A DNA stretch of 64,000 bases from Prunella strophiata (Eukaryota > Chordata > Aves > Passeriformes > Prunellidae). The position numbers and the translations under genes are program-made. The stretch covers positions 69,177,835 through 69,241,834 of the forward strand of contig JAZBQD010000014.1 in the NCBI GenBank assembly GCA_036583965.1. The letters are read 5' to 3'. The stretch's first letter is position 1. The number at the start of each line of letters is the position of its first letter. The notes beneath the pieces were generated by a model. The model did no database searches and was not told the origin of the DNA. It saw nothing but the letters and a program-made list of their open reading frames with translations. Below are positions 25,510 to 36,261 of the stretch, in pieces.

Positions 25510-27485
25510 TCTATTTCTTTCTGCTTCGTTATTTTTATTGTTTTAATCCTTGTTTAGGGAGAAACTTCAGAAGTGTTTAAAAGCAGGAGTGAGTCTCTGT
25601 GAAAAACCCCGCTCTGGTTTCATCTGTGGCTCTGTTTTTTGGGCAGAGAGGTTTCAGAGGTCTCAGAGGCACAAGGCACCGTGCCCCCCCCTGACCTGTG
25701 CTGCCCTTGCTGTCTCCTCTCTGTCTGCCTCGTGCTGGGGATGTCACTCTGAGTGCTGAGAGTGGCTCCAGCTCCCAGGGCCTCAGAGCAAAGCCAGCCC
25801 TGCATGGCAAGGATGCTTTGAAGGCACTTCAGGTGAGGGCTGGGATGGGGAAACAGCTGGATGAGGGTGTCACAGCTGTGTCCAGCTGTGCTGGCCTCAG
25901 TGAGAGAAGGGAGGAGCAGGTGACAAGCCTGGTTTGTTGTCCCTGTGCTCATTGCAGACAGCACAGGGGGAGATCAACATCACCCTGCTGCTGGGTTTAA
26001 TCCTCTGATTAAACCAGGGACTGTGTGCAGCTCAGAGAGCCTCAGAACGACCCTCACCTTGTATCTTATCAACCCCAGCCTGGGATTTCACAAATCACTT
26101 TTAAATGTGGGATATCTTCCACTTTTCTTCTCAGTTCCCAATGCTCTTACACAGCTTGTTCTCCTCCCTCAGTCCCCCTGGCCCATGAGAGATTAAACCT
26201 GTTGCTTCAAACACAGGTTCTAGGAAAGAACTTAAACATCAAAACTTAAACATCAGAAATGATTTCTGCAAACAGAAATCTACAATTTCTCTGTGCAAGA
26301 AAATAATTAAAATGTAAACCATATTTTTATTCTGCATTGTGAAAACACTAAGCCATTGATGTGCTCCCCAGAGAGGGGAAAGGAGATATTTTCTACTCTG
26401 GACATTCCAGAACTCACCTGGGATGTGACATAGGCTGCCCTGGCCCAGGAAGGACCTGAGAAACCATTTTAATGTCACATTCATTGGGAGCCCTCTGGAG
26501 TCATGAGTACTTTTGGCTCTGTGAATTGGTGTTTGAAGATGCAAAATCAAATTGTGGGGAAAAGCTTTGACATCCCCTGAGGGCACATGACCTTCACCTT
26601 GGGCTGAGTGCTCCTGCCAGCCTGGCTGCCTCTGTGCAGCCTCCTGGGAATCAGCAGGTGTAGAAGGTGCAGTTCAACTGCTCAGACACAGACTCCTAGC
26701 TGAGTTTTCCTAGAGCATCCCCAATGCAGAGAATCTGGGATTTCCTGTTGGTGTCACCTCACAGATTAGTCCAATATGAGAATCTCAGGTTGATACCTTA
26801 TGTTCTAGCTTTTCTATTTTTCACATTCTGTGCTGCTTTAGTGTGTGGGTCTGGGGTTCACATCAGGGGATGGTGAGCTCTGTGCACAGAGCAGGGAGAC
26901 AAAACAATTCCTGCTCCAGCTGGGCACCAAGGACAAATGATCCAAATCTCAGCCCAGGAGCACAACCAGCGTGGGCTGAGGAGAGAAAAACAAGCAGGGT
27001 GGGAGTGCAGGGGCTAAAGCTGGAATGGGACAATGAACTGCAAGGTGCAAATGGAGCAGAGCTGATCCAAGGCAGAGACCCCGGGAGCGCTCGTGCATTT
27101 TGGGGCCATTTTGGTTCATCTTGGGTGCAGCCCTGGCTGGGCTCTGGTGCTGCCCAAGGTGCATCCATGGAGGAGATCCTTTCAATAAATCCATTATTTA
27201 TTCTTTAACTCTGTCCAGCCTCTGTTCTAGCTCAGCCTTCCCAAGGCATCAAGGTGACATCAGAGCCCATAAAGCTTTGCAGATTTGAGCTTGGTTTCTG
27301 CTGGTACCTCAGTTTCCCTTCAATGAACCTCTGTGCTCCCAGCTTTCTCCCTGTGTCTGCTCACCTGAGTTTCCCCTGACATGGATATATTCCAACAGAG
27401 TGCTCAGGTGCTTGAACAGAGCAAAAACAGATCCTGCAGGCAAGATCCAACTCCTTGGGCACTGTGAGGTTAGATACAGATTCAG

Positions 27486-27580
27486 GAACCTGGTCTAGTG
27501 GAAAGTGTCACTGCCTGGGCAGGGGGAACTGAATGGTGTTTAAGATCCCTTCCAACCCAAACCATTCTCTGATTCTTTGA
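27486..27580 (+). mobile_element. CR1 3' terminal fragment
   Basis: Only the last 90 or so bases of a sense-orientation CR1 remain: 'ctagtggaaagtgtc', then 'cccttccaacccaaaccatt' and the 'ctgattctttgatg' end. It is heavily truncated. Confidence 0.85.
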
Positions 27581-30500
27581 TGTTTCTCTATCCCTCATTA
27601 AAACCAGTCTAGCAAGTGTAGCTGGGTGACCCAGACATACAATTCAGCCTCTTATTTACTGTCTTGAAAATTATATTTTTTCTGTTTTTTTTTTTTTTTT
27701 TTTTCCTCTGGGGAGCTCCAAATGATGAAGCTTCTGCCTGGCAGGAGGATGTGAATGCTGTCTGTGAGCTCCTGCTACACCTCCTGTGGTCTCTCCCTGT
27801 GGCAGCACCATGCTAACACAGCTCATGGTGTATCCACAGGGGCACAACCTCCAGCTGCTGGATGTAAAGCCCCATCCCTGCTCTTTGAACTGTTGGAACA
27901 TCAGTAGAATGCAAATCCCAGCTGCTGAAGGATGCAGTCTCTAGAGGGAGACATGGTCATACCAATTTCAACCAGGCATTTCCCCTTGGGGAGGTGAGGA
28001 TTTTGGAGCATCAGGCACCCCCAATGTCAACTTTGCATCTGGTCTCCACCACCTGCAGGTGCAAAATTTTGGATAATTGTGGAGAATGCCAATTCCTTGG
28101 GCAATAAACTCCACTCAGCAAATGGTTTTGGCTTTGTCTTTTCCCTTTCTGCAGAGCAATGCACCCCCCCACTCTGGGAAAGTGCTCCTTAAACACAAGA
28201 GTAATTTTTCCTGTAGTGACATCCTGAGTGATTTTCTTATCAGTCTCACACCTGAGTGTTGGTGTCACCTGTCCTGATCAGTGCTGCTGTCTCCAGCCTG
28301 CTGTCAGAACACAAGGAGGCACTGAAGCAGAAGGTGCAAGGCCCTGGATTGATGGAATTGTCAGGTGAGCTGAGTCGGGTGCCAGGCAATCACAAACCTC
28401 AGCTGTGGCTGTAGCCTGGCTTTGTGGTGATGTTCTGGCACTGGAAAATCACATTAAATGCTGCAATGATGGGGTTTCAGTCTGTCTGCTGTGGTAGATG
28501 TCATGTCTGGAGGGGTTTTTGAGCACGTCTCTGGTCTTGATGCAGCTGGGTGATTCTGTGAGCTGCAACTTCCAGTGACTGCATCAGATTTGCATCTCAG
28601 AGCCACAGGAATCCAGCTGTGCAGTGACAGCACAGCTTGCTTTCTGCAGGGCTTAGCACAGTTTAGTCCCTGCTTTTGGAATTTGCCTGCTTCTGGGAAG
28701 GAAACTTTCATCCACCTCCAGTTACCACAGTAGCAAAAGGGAAAATTTTATGATCTACTTGGGCATAGAGGCTTTAGTGACAAAAACTAGATTGGTTGAC
28801 TTTCAGAGCACTTTGGGGAACATACAGATTAAAAAAAAATAGAGAATATTGACATTGTTGAAAGCAAATATTTCTGTCAACTCTTAGAAAATCATAATTT
28901 TAGGGGTAAGTGGTGCTGCTGAATGCCCAGTCTGTGGTTTGCACTTGGCAGGGGTGTGGGAGGACAGAAGCTCAGACCCTGATATCCTTCTCCAGCCACA
29001 GTTCCTACCAACAATCCCCTGGATTTACCAGGTCAGGATTATCTTCTGTCTCTCTCTGCTGGTGTTCTAACCTGCCCTTGCTCTCCCCCTGGACTTGTTT
29101 AGACCTTGGGACACACAAGCAGGAGTTTCTCTCTATAAAATTGGCTTTTCAGCTCATGGGAGGAGCTGTGAGATGGTTTTCTCACCCTGTCCTGTATTGA
29201 AAGACAGTGTTTTTGTGAGATAACATGCACCTGTGAGGTACTTCTGCCTTGACCTTTAAATATAATGGCAATAATACAACTCTGTACCCCCCTGGATGGA
29301 TAAAAGCACAAGAAAAGAGCCATAATGAAGGTAGAGCCCGAGTAAAAGATTAGCCAGGGCAGACATAGGGTGTGATGTAATGAAAGACACTGGAAAAGAG
29401 CCAGAGAAAAGTGCCCTGAGCATCCCCTGCTCCTGTGCAATGTGCAGCAGGACCCTTAATGACCACAGTGGTTGGGTCTGTGTCTTACATCTCATTTGAA
29501 AGGCCATCTCATGCAATTAGCCACCTATTACTGGCGGTTAATTGACATCCAAGAGACATCAGGATTACAGCTGGAGCTAAAAGTCAATTAATGGCTCCTT
29601 GCTCTGCTCCAGCCGTGTTAAAGTGCAGGAACAGCCACAGTCCCAGGGACTTGTGATGTATCCCAGGTCCCCCAGCCAGCAGCTCCCTCCCCTTCCCCTC
29701 CTCCCTGGCAGAATCAATTGTTATGATTGATGCTAAATGGCTGTGGTTTCCCATTATTGACAGATTTCCTCTTGGCTCACAAGGGGTTTCTCCCTCCAGC
29801 ACAGACCTCTTGGTTCAGCCCCAAGAGAAACTCAGGGTCAGCTGGGCATTGGGCACTTCAGCCCTCAGGTTTGCCAGCTTCAAGGGTTGCTCTGGGGCTC
29901 TGCTGGAACTCAGTCTGGAGGGGAAAATGACATGAGAAACCCTTGCAGGCACTTGGGTTTGGGACAACTGGGGTGCACTCATCCCAATGAGGATTCTCAC
30001 GTGGCCTGTGAGGGGTAAAACTCATATTGCAAAAGTTCTCTCAGAGCAGAGGTTGACTTGTGTGCTTTACTGCCAGTCACTTCCAAACTCACCAGAGCTC
30101 CACTTTCCTTTGCCAGCAGCAGGAACTGCTCAGAATCAAGGAAGGAATGGTTAAGAGTCAGGGGAGGGTGTACCAGTCAACACACACATGAATTTACAGA
30201 GGGGTTCCCTCAGACTTGTCATAAACACACAGATTCTTGTTTTCCCTTTACAATCCAATTTCCCTTCAACAATTCATACCAAAGTCTGACCATGGCCATG
30301 TAAAGTTCTGATCAGTTTTGAGCAGGATATTCTCTGGCTCAGTCCTGCTTCCCAGATATCGCAAAGCCTCTGAGAGAGAAGTCCACCAGATTTTGGGTTT
30401 TTGTCTGGGGACAGGGCAAAGAAACAATCTTGGTTAAGTCCTCACTAGAATAACTCAGGTTCCCTGACACCAGCTGGTACTGGAGTGCTCCCTGATTTAG

Positions 30501-31158
30501 CAAGGAGAGCCCAGACAGCCTCCACTGGCTGTGCTGGGTTTCCTCAGGGATAATCTGACATTTGAGACTCCCTGTGGTGCCCAGTTCACCCCACAGGACC
30601 AGCAGGCACAGCACTGGATCCACTGGTGACCTGAGCCCTTCAGAAACAAAGGCTGAAGGTAAATGGGGCATTGCTGGGTGTCTCAGATGACAGAGACATT
30701 TGACTCACAGGGAGATAGCTGTAAGCAGACACCTGATTCAGGTGCCTGGATCAGTGAGGTGAGTCCTCTCCCTCCTTCAGGGAATGGGAACAGCTGCTGG
30801 CATTCAGAGGTGGATTTTATCAGGTAATTTGAACTCTCCAGAACAACACAGGAATGGCCAGTAGCTCAGGAATGATGAACTTTTCCCCCCAGAATCATGA
30901 CTATCATGTCTCTGGTCATGGCCAGCAGGGGTACATACAAGCACAGGCCACATCAGAGTCACCATTCTCCCAGTTTAGCCCCTCCTCTGAAATGGTTTAT
31001 GAGTCACTCTCCCATTATAGCTCCTGAAGTCTAAACAGCCTCACTTTTCCTCCTTAGGGTAATTTTTCTCAGGTTGGCATTAAAAGCCAACAGCCTTTTG
31101 TCCACAGCAACCCAAAAATGATGTACATTGAGTGCTTCTCATCTGCACTGGGCCTTCC
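27581..31158. other. non-coding DNA with possible regulatory block
   Basis: No gene is seen; frames up to 113 codons (29099-29440, -) have no domain. A T run lies at 27685-27704. The stretch 29505-29770 is treated separately as possible regulatory DNA. The rest is unremarkable. Confidence 0.45.
29505..29770. promoter_or_regulatory. possible conserved non-coding element
   Basis: This repeat-free block is dense in homeodomain-type TAAT/ATTA cores ('gcaattagcc', 'ggttaattgac', 'gtcaattaatgg', 'cccattattgacag') and holds a SOX-like 'caattgttatgattg'. Clusters like this are common in vertebrate developmental enhancers. The call rests on motif density alone, and such short motifs also arise by chance in AT-rich DNA. 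Confidence 0.25.
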
Positions 31159-31954
31159 TGTCTTGGTTTGAACAGACAGGTGTCTGCTAAGGGAGGCAGG
31201 AGCCTCCCCTGAAATGGAAAATGTAAACTCCCGCTCCTCTGGATTTTTATAATTTTGAAATTAAGGGCTCTCAGGCGAAAGATATCGGGATAGGAATAAC
31301 AGTTCTTTACTAGGAAAATTTTAAAAATACAAATGCAATAGTACAAAAAAACCCCAACAACAACAACAACAACAAAAAAATAGTACAAATGCAATAGTAC
31401 AAATGCAAAAGTACAAAAAAAAAATTACAAAAAACCAAACCACTGCCAGAGTGAGAGCAGGAGCTGAGCCCCTGTGTGTCAGGGTGGTGGCACAGTCCCA
31501 TTCCCATTCCATGGTGGCTGCAGCCCTCCTGCAGTGCCAGGGCTGGTTCTGCTGGAGCAGGGATCCTGCACAAGGGGGGAGTTTTCCTCTGCAGCTCCAG
31601 GGCTGCTGCAGATGGGCCTGCTCTCCCTCTGGGAATGCAGCAGAGGAGAAGAAAGCTGCTCCTCTGGGAATGCAGCAGTGGGCAAAGGCTGCTGGGCTGT
31701 TCCAGGGTCAGATTCTATCCAGGCAGGAATGCTTGGCTCCTGCCCTGGGCAGAGCATCTCCCAGTGGGATGATGGAATTTGATCAGCCATGCAGGGACAC
31801 TCAGTGGCCATGGACAGCAGAGATCTCCTGGAGGGAGGATTGGCTGTGGGAGAGATAAAGAAAAAACTGCCCAGTGAACAGCAGAGAACTGCCCCAGCTC
31901 TGACAGATGGCAAATAGAGTACACACCTCCACTAACATCTTTCAACCTGAGACA
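31159..31954 (+). mobile_element. solo LTR of an endogenous retrovirus, copy A
   Basis: The element begins TGTCTTGGTTTGAAC and ends CCTGAGACA, so it has the TG...CA termini of a retroviral LTR, and is 796 bp long. The flanking 5-mers are 'cttcc' and 'attcc', a 4-of-5 match fitting a decayed 5-bp target duplication as made by ERVL-like elements. An internal A-rich region (31311-31437) contains (CAA)n and 'tacaaatgcaatag' repeats. No gag, pol or env sequence and no second LTR in the same orientation is nearby, so it is a solo LTR left by LTR-LTR recombination. It matches copy B at 43617-44412 on the other strand. It carries a 144-codon antisense open frame (31479-31913, -) with no known domain. 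Confidence 0.92.
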
Positions 31955-32800
31955 ATTCCCCACTCTGCACCTGTAGATCAGAGGCAGAGCTGTCACCCCT
32001 CTGTAGGACCAGGGAGAAGGTCAAACCCACCCCACTTTGCTAATGAGGTGACTTTTCCCACTCCTCTGCTGCCTTGTGATGCCTCCACAGCAATTTCTAT
32101 TCCAGTTGCACTTTTGCAGTTGAAATAATTTGGTCACCAGGTGTTCAAAAGCTGTCGCTCTCCTGCTCTTCAAGGTCTTTCTCTCCATCAACAGGCACAT
32201 GCCTGGAATCCCTGCTGCTGTGGCTCTGGCCTCAGCAAGGACACAAACTGTGCTCCCTATTTTTGTCCTGAAAAGGTAAATGAAGATAAACAAATCAATA
32301 GACAGTGGCAGCTGGTGAGCTGCCTTCACCCAGAAGATGCAGTTGTGTCTGTGTGTTATTAAAAACACATCAAAATGCAAACAACATGAGTGAAGAAATC
32401 CAACACAAGCCAAAATAAAAGCACCAAGCCTTTGGTTTGCACCTTTTCCAGTGGGGAAGCCACCATGCAGATTGATAGCATTTTAAATTGGGTTGGTCAT
32501 GGATGAAGAAGAATTTTAAATGGGATCAATTTGTTTTCTTCTTCTGAAAGACAGTGTCTGCTCCTAGAACAACTTGTCAGGTGAAGAAGAAAAATAAACT
32601 CAGCATGAGATTTCTCCCTATTAATAAGATTCTGGGGAAGAGGTGGGCTTGGAATTTTGGGTTGTGCATGTTTTTTACCTCTTTTTATTTTATTATGGGG
32701 CATGAACCATCACTTTTGCATTAGGTCTGTACAGGACCTGATAGATTGAAGGGACAAGAAATCTGCAAAATACAGAAAAAACTGTGAGTTTGCTTAGTTG
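31955..32800. other. non-coding DNA, no gene seen
   Basis: Unremarkable sequence between LTR copy A and a CR1 fragment. The longest frame is 130 codons on the minus strand (32021-32413) with no recognisable domain. Confidence 0.45.
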
Positions 32801-32900
32801 TCATAGAACCAAAGGCTGGTTTGGGTTGGAAGTGATGTTAAAGATCAGCCAGTTCCAACCCCTCTCCTCAGACACCTTCCACTGGGCCACATTGCTCAAA
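32801..32900 (-). mobile_element. CR1 3' terminal fragment
   Basis: 'tcatagaaccaaaggc' followed by 'tggtttgggttggaagtg' and 'ccagttccaacccctctcc' marks the antisense 3' end of a CR1. Only about 100 bp remain. Confidence 0.88.
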
Positions 32901-33167
32901 TTCTGACAAATTCTGGCAGCTCTTTACGAGGTGAGGGTGGTTTGGTTCATGTCAGCTGTCTCTGTCCAGCAGCTCTTTACCTGTGGGGGTTCCCCTGGGG
33001 AGGGGCAGAGCTGGGAACAGAATGGCTGCAGTCCCACAGGCCTGGGTGTCACTTCATTTTCCTGCTCCAGACAGCCCACATTGCCACAGCCATCGTTAAT
33101 GGGTTGTGAATCTAATTATTGTCATCTCTCCTGCAGACATCCCCAAGCATTTGAAAGGGCTGTCATC

Positions 33168-33183
33168 AAAAAAAAAAAAAAAA

Positions 33184-33215
<32 letters not shown>

Positions 33216-33473
33216 CAACAAAAAAAATAACCAAAAAAACCACCAAAACCTCCCCCCCAAAAAAACCAAATAAAACCCAAAACAACAAAAAACAAACAAA
33301 CAAACAAAAAAAACCCAAAAAACACAAAACAAAACAAAAAAACCCCCAAAAAACAACAAAAAACCCCAAAAGAAACAAAAAACCCCAAAACAACAGAAAA
33401 CAAACAAACAAACAAACAAAAAAAAAAAAACAAAAGCAAAAAAAATCAAAACAAACAAACAAAAAAAACCCCC
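33168..33473. repeat. 306-bp tract almost entirely A and C
   Basis: A runs alternate with C1-C7 ('caaac', 'aacccc') for about 300 bases with only a handful of G or T residues. It starts as pure A (about 19 bases), then (CAAA)n, then mixed A/C. Three 98-120 codon Phe/Cys/Leu-rich frames on the minus strand are translations of this tract, not genes. Birds rarely carry poly-A-tailed elements, so its origin as a retrotransposon tail is doubtful. Confidence 0.95.
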
Positions 33474-36185
33474 TGTGTTCTGGGTTCTTCTGCTAGGAAT
33501 GGAGAGACAGCTGCTTTGTCATTCCTCCTTGTGCATCCATCTAGTGATAACTGCCTTAAAATGTTGGGAGTTAAATAATAATTAAATAACTCCATCGTTT
33601 AAAGTGTTTTAGCTTTGTTTTCTCTAAAAAAAATAATTATATTCCTTTTCAAAGAGCCACGGTCAGAGGGCCCTTTTTTATTTGCCAACACACTCATGCA
33701 GAGGAGAGCAGGAGATTTATCCAAGTGTTGTCAGAGTTTTAAAGGACTTAAAATATAAGTCCTTTACACACTAGTGAAGAAACTGGAGTGACTCTTATTT
33801 TAGGCCAGCCTAGCTATGAGCACAACTTTTCAGCTGGGGATTTGAAGAGGGCAGGCTCTGCTGGCTTATCTCCATGGCAGGGTTCCTGAATTTTGGAGAG
33901 GCTGCCTGGTCACGTAGTGGCCAGTGATTTGGATTTAGATCCTTTTCCTCCCAGTGCTGCCTGTGGAACTTGGCTGTGCTCTGTGCTGGTTCCTCTGGGA
34001 AGGGTTATTCTCTGAGGATGAATGCATTACAGATGGGCTGTGGCACTACAGAAGGCTTAAAAACACAGACAAACTCTCTGGTTGGAGGTAAACTCAGTGT
34101 GAAATGTTGCTTGCAAAATTTAGGGGTCCTCTCAAGAGAAAAGAGATAATTTCACTCTGAAACATTGCAGTCACCACTCCCAGTTCACCCAGTTTCCCAG
34201 TCCAGAAGCTGTGCTGGGCTCTGAATAAAGGTCAAGACCCAGCTGGGAGCTCCCACTCCCCTCTTCCCCAGCATTCCCTTGTCTGGGAGGGTCACTTAAA
34301 CCTGACATGACTTCCTGGTGAATTATCTCATCATTCCCAAATAATCCTGTTTGCCTGATGGGGCTGCCTCACAAACAGCCCCCCATGGACTATTTCCCCA
34401 TCTCTGGCTCTTCCATGCATCTTCTCCTAATGACAAGCACTCCATTTGGAGCCTGCTTTCCCAGCAGCCTGATGGATGCCACGTGTGGATTGATTTCCAG
34501 CTGGAGTCACATCCTCATCCTCCTCCTCCTCCCCACCACATGACAGGATTGCTTTGCTGTCCACTGACACCTCAGGTTGCTTCTCTTCCCTCTGATACTG
34601 AACATTGAACCACCCTTAAATTTTGATGGGTCACTGCCCAGTGCCTCTGTTTGGCTAATTCTGCACCCTCTGCAACCTTATTTATAATTTTAATCTTATC
34701 ATATTAATTTATAATTAATAGCCACATCCATTCCAGCAGATGCAGTGTCCAGGCTCTGCTATTCTTGCTGCTGGTACAGCCAGGTTTCTGTGCCAGGATT
34801 GATCTCTCTTATCCCTGATAACACATTCCCCAGCTGTACTACCCCTGGAACACCTCCCTGTTCAATGCCCAGGATTGGGCTATTTGGCATCAGTCAAAAA
34901 TGCCAGCAATGAAAGCAAAGGGCTGTGCTCAATTCCTCCATAAATAAATCCTGACCCATTCTCACTGCTGCTGAAAAGCTCAGGAATGGCCTGGTGGGAA
35001 TCTAACTCACAGGAAGGCTTCTGAGATTAGGCTCAGCAGCAGGAGCAGTGTCCAGCCAGGGAACAGCTCACTCTGGACATGTTCTTATCACCACCAGGAT
35101 GTGCCCATACTCTGGAGACTGCTCCTGCTCCAGGCTGGCAGGGACAGACATGCACATGCTTGATTGAAATGAATCAGTTCCTCAGCCAAAGCAGCGCAGG
35201 TCAGCTCTTTTTTTGGGCAGTTTATGCCAAGATTCCTGCTTCTGAAGATGGACAGACACTTTACAATTTAAAGAAAATAGAAAAATCCAGTTTCAGGCTC
35301 ACAGAGTAGAAAATACCTGCAAGCTTGAGTTCTGTAGCAGCACCGGAGGGGTGGAGGCACATACACATTATGTCTACAAGTGTGCAGGCTCTCTAATTAA
35401 CTCTTTGGAGGGTCCCTGAGAGGCACAAAATCCCCCTTCAATAATGGAACTTATTCAATATTTAATTGGATGCTAATAATTAAAATATACCTCCTTTCAG
35501 CCCAAACCCACTGAGCCCACACGAGCTGCCACCGTAATTATCGAGCGGCGCTGATCGCTTCATTTCCGTGGTCCTTGCTTTGGGAGAGGCAGCACTGAGG
35601 GTGTGAGACATGGCAGCACTGCACAATTCCTGGGAAAAGATGCCTCTGCAGCTCTTGGGAACAGGCATCCATCACTTTTCCCTGACTTTTCCAGCTTTTT
35701 CTCTATACCTATATACAAATAAGTGATGTGAGCGATCAGGGAGAGCTGATGTCATGAAGAGAGGAGCAGCTGCATTTGCTGCTGCTGGAACCTTCACCTA
35801 ACAAAGTATGAGCTCAGGGAACTTTGTTGGTGTTGTTTTTTCCTCTGTTTGATTGGTTTTGTTTTGGTTTAGCAGCAGTTGGAGAGATTTTTATAGGGCA
35901 TTTTCAGATCAACATCTGTAAAGAGCCCAGGTTCAGAATTGGGCAACCAGACCACTGAGCTGAATAAATCAAACACTATTTCCAAGGTGGAAGCCAAACA
36001 GGGATATTTTTTTTTTTGCCCAGGTCTCGCTGTGGACATTTTGGGGGAGGTGTGAAACATTCAGAAGGAGGGAACAGAAAGATTCAAGATGTGAAAACTT
36101 AGAGCTTGGAGGGCTCTTGTAAAATCAGTGAGATCTGGATTAGCCTTGCAGCTGTTTGTCTGAGAGAGATGGATTGGTGTGCTGC
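33474..36185. other. non-coding DNA with possible regulatory block
   Basis: No gene and no clear transposon. The segment 35440-35600 is listed separately. The remaining sequence shows nothing distinctive. Confidence 0.45.
35440..35600. promoter_or_regulatory. possible conserved non-coding element
   Basis: A repeat-free stretch with TAAT-rich DNA ('taatggaacttattc', 'gctaataattaaaat') passes into a short CpG-bearing core ('ccgtaattatcgagcggcg') containing about five CpGs, in a region otherwise nearly free of CpG. Retained CpGs can mean selection or low methylation. Conservation cannot be tested here. Confidence 0.25.

Positions 36186-36260
<75 letters not shown>
36186..36260. repeat. (TAT)25 trinucleotide microsatellite
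   Basis: Seventy-five bases of uninterrupted TAT/ATT repeat. The run of Ile codons in a minus-strand frame is an artefact. Confidence 0.97.

Positions 36261-36261
<1 letters not shown>

Larger units (their letters stand above)
20116..27485. other. non-coding DNA, no gene seen
   Basis: More than 7 kb without a gene, CR1 copy or LTR that I can support. It contains a 22-bp duplication (20398-20441), a 9-bp inverted repeat pair (20764-20794), an A/C-rich tract (21452-21548) and a short AC repeat (25490-25509), each listed or discussed separately. Frames up to 125 codons (25180-25557, +) are unremarkable. Old repeats too decayed to see by eye may be present. Confidence 0.45.

Noticed and set aside
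33096..33462. Three overlapping Phe/Cys/Leu-rich frames resembling membrane proteins
   Set aside because: They are reverse-strand readings of an A/C-only tract.
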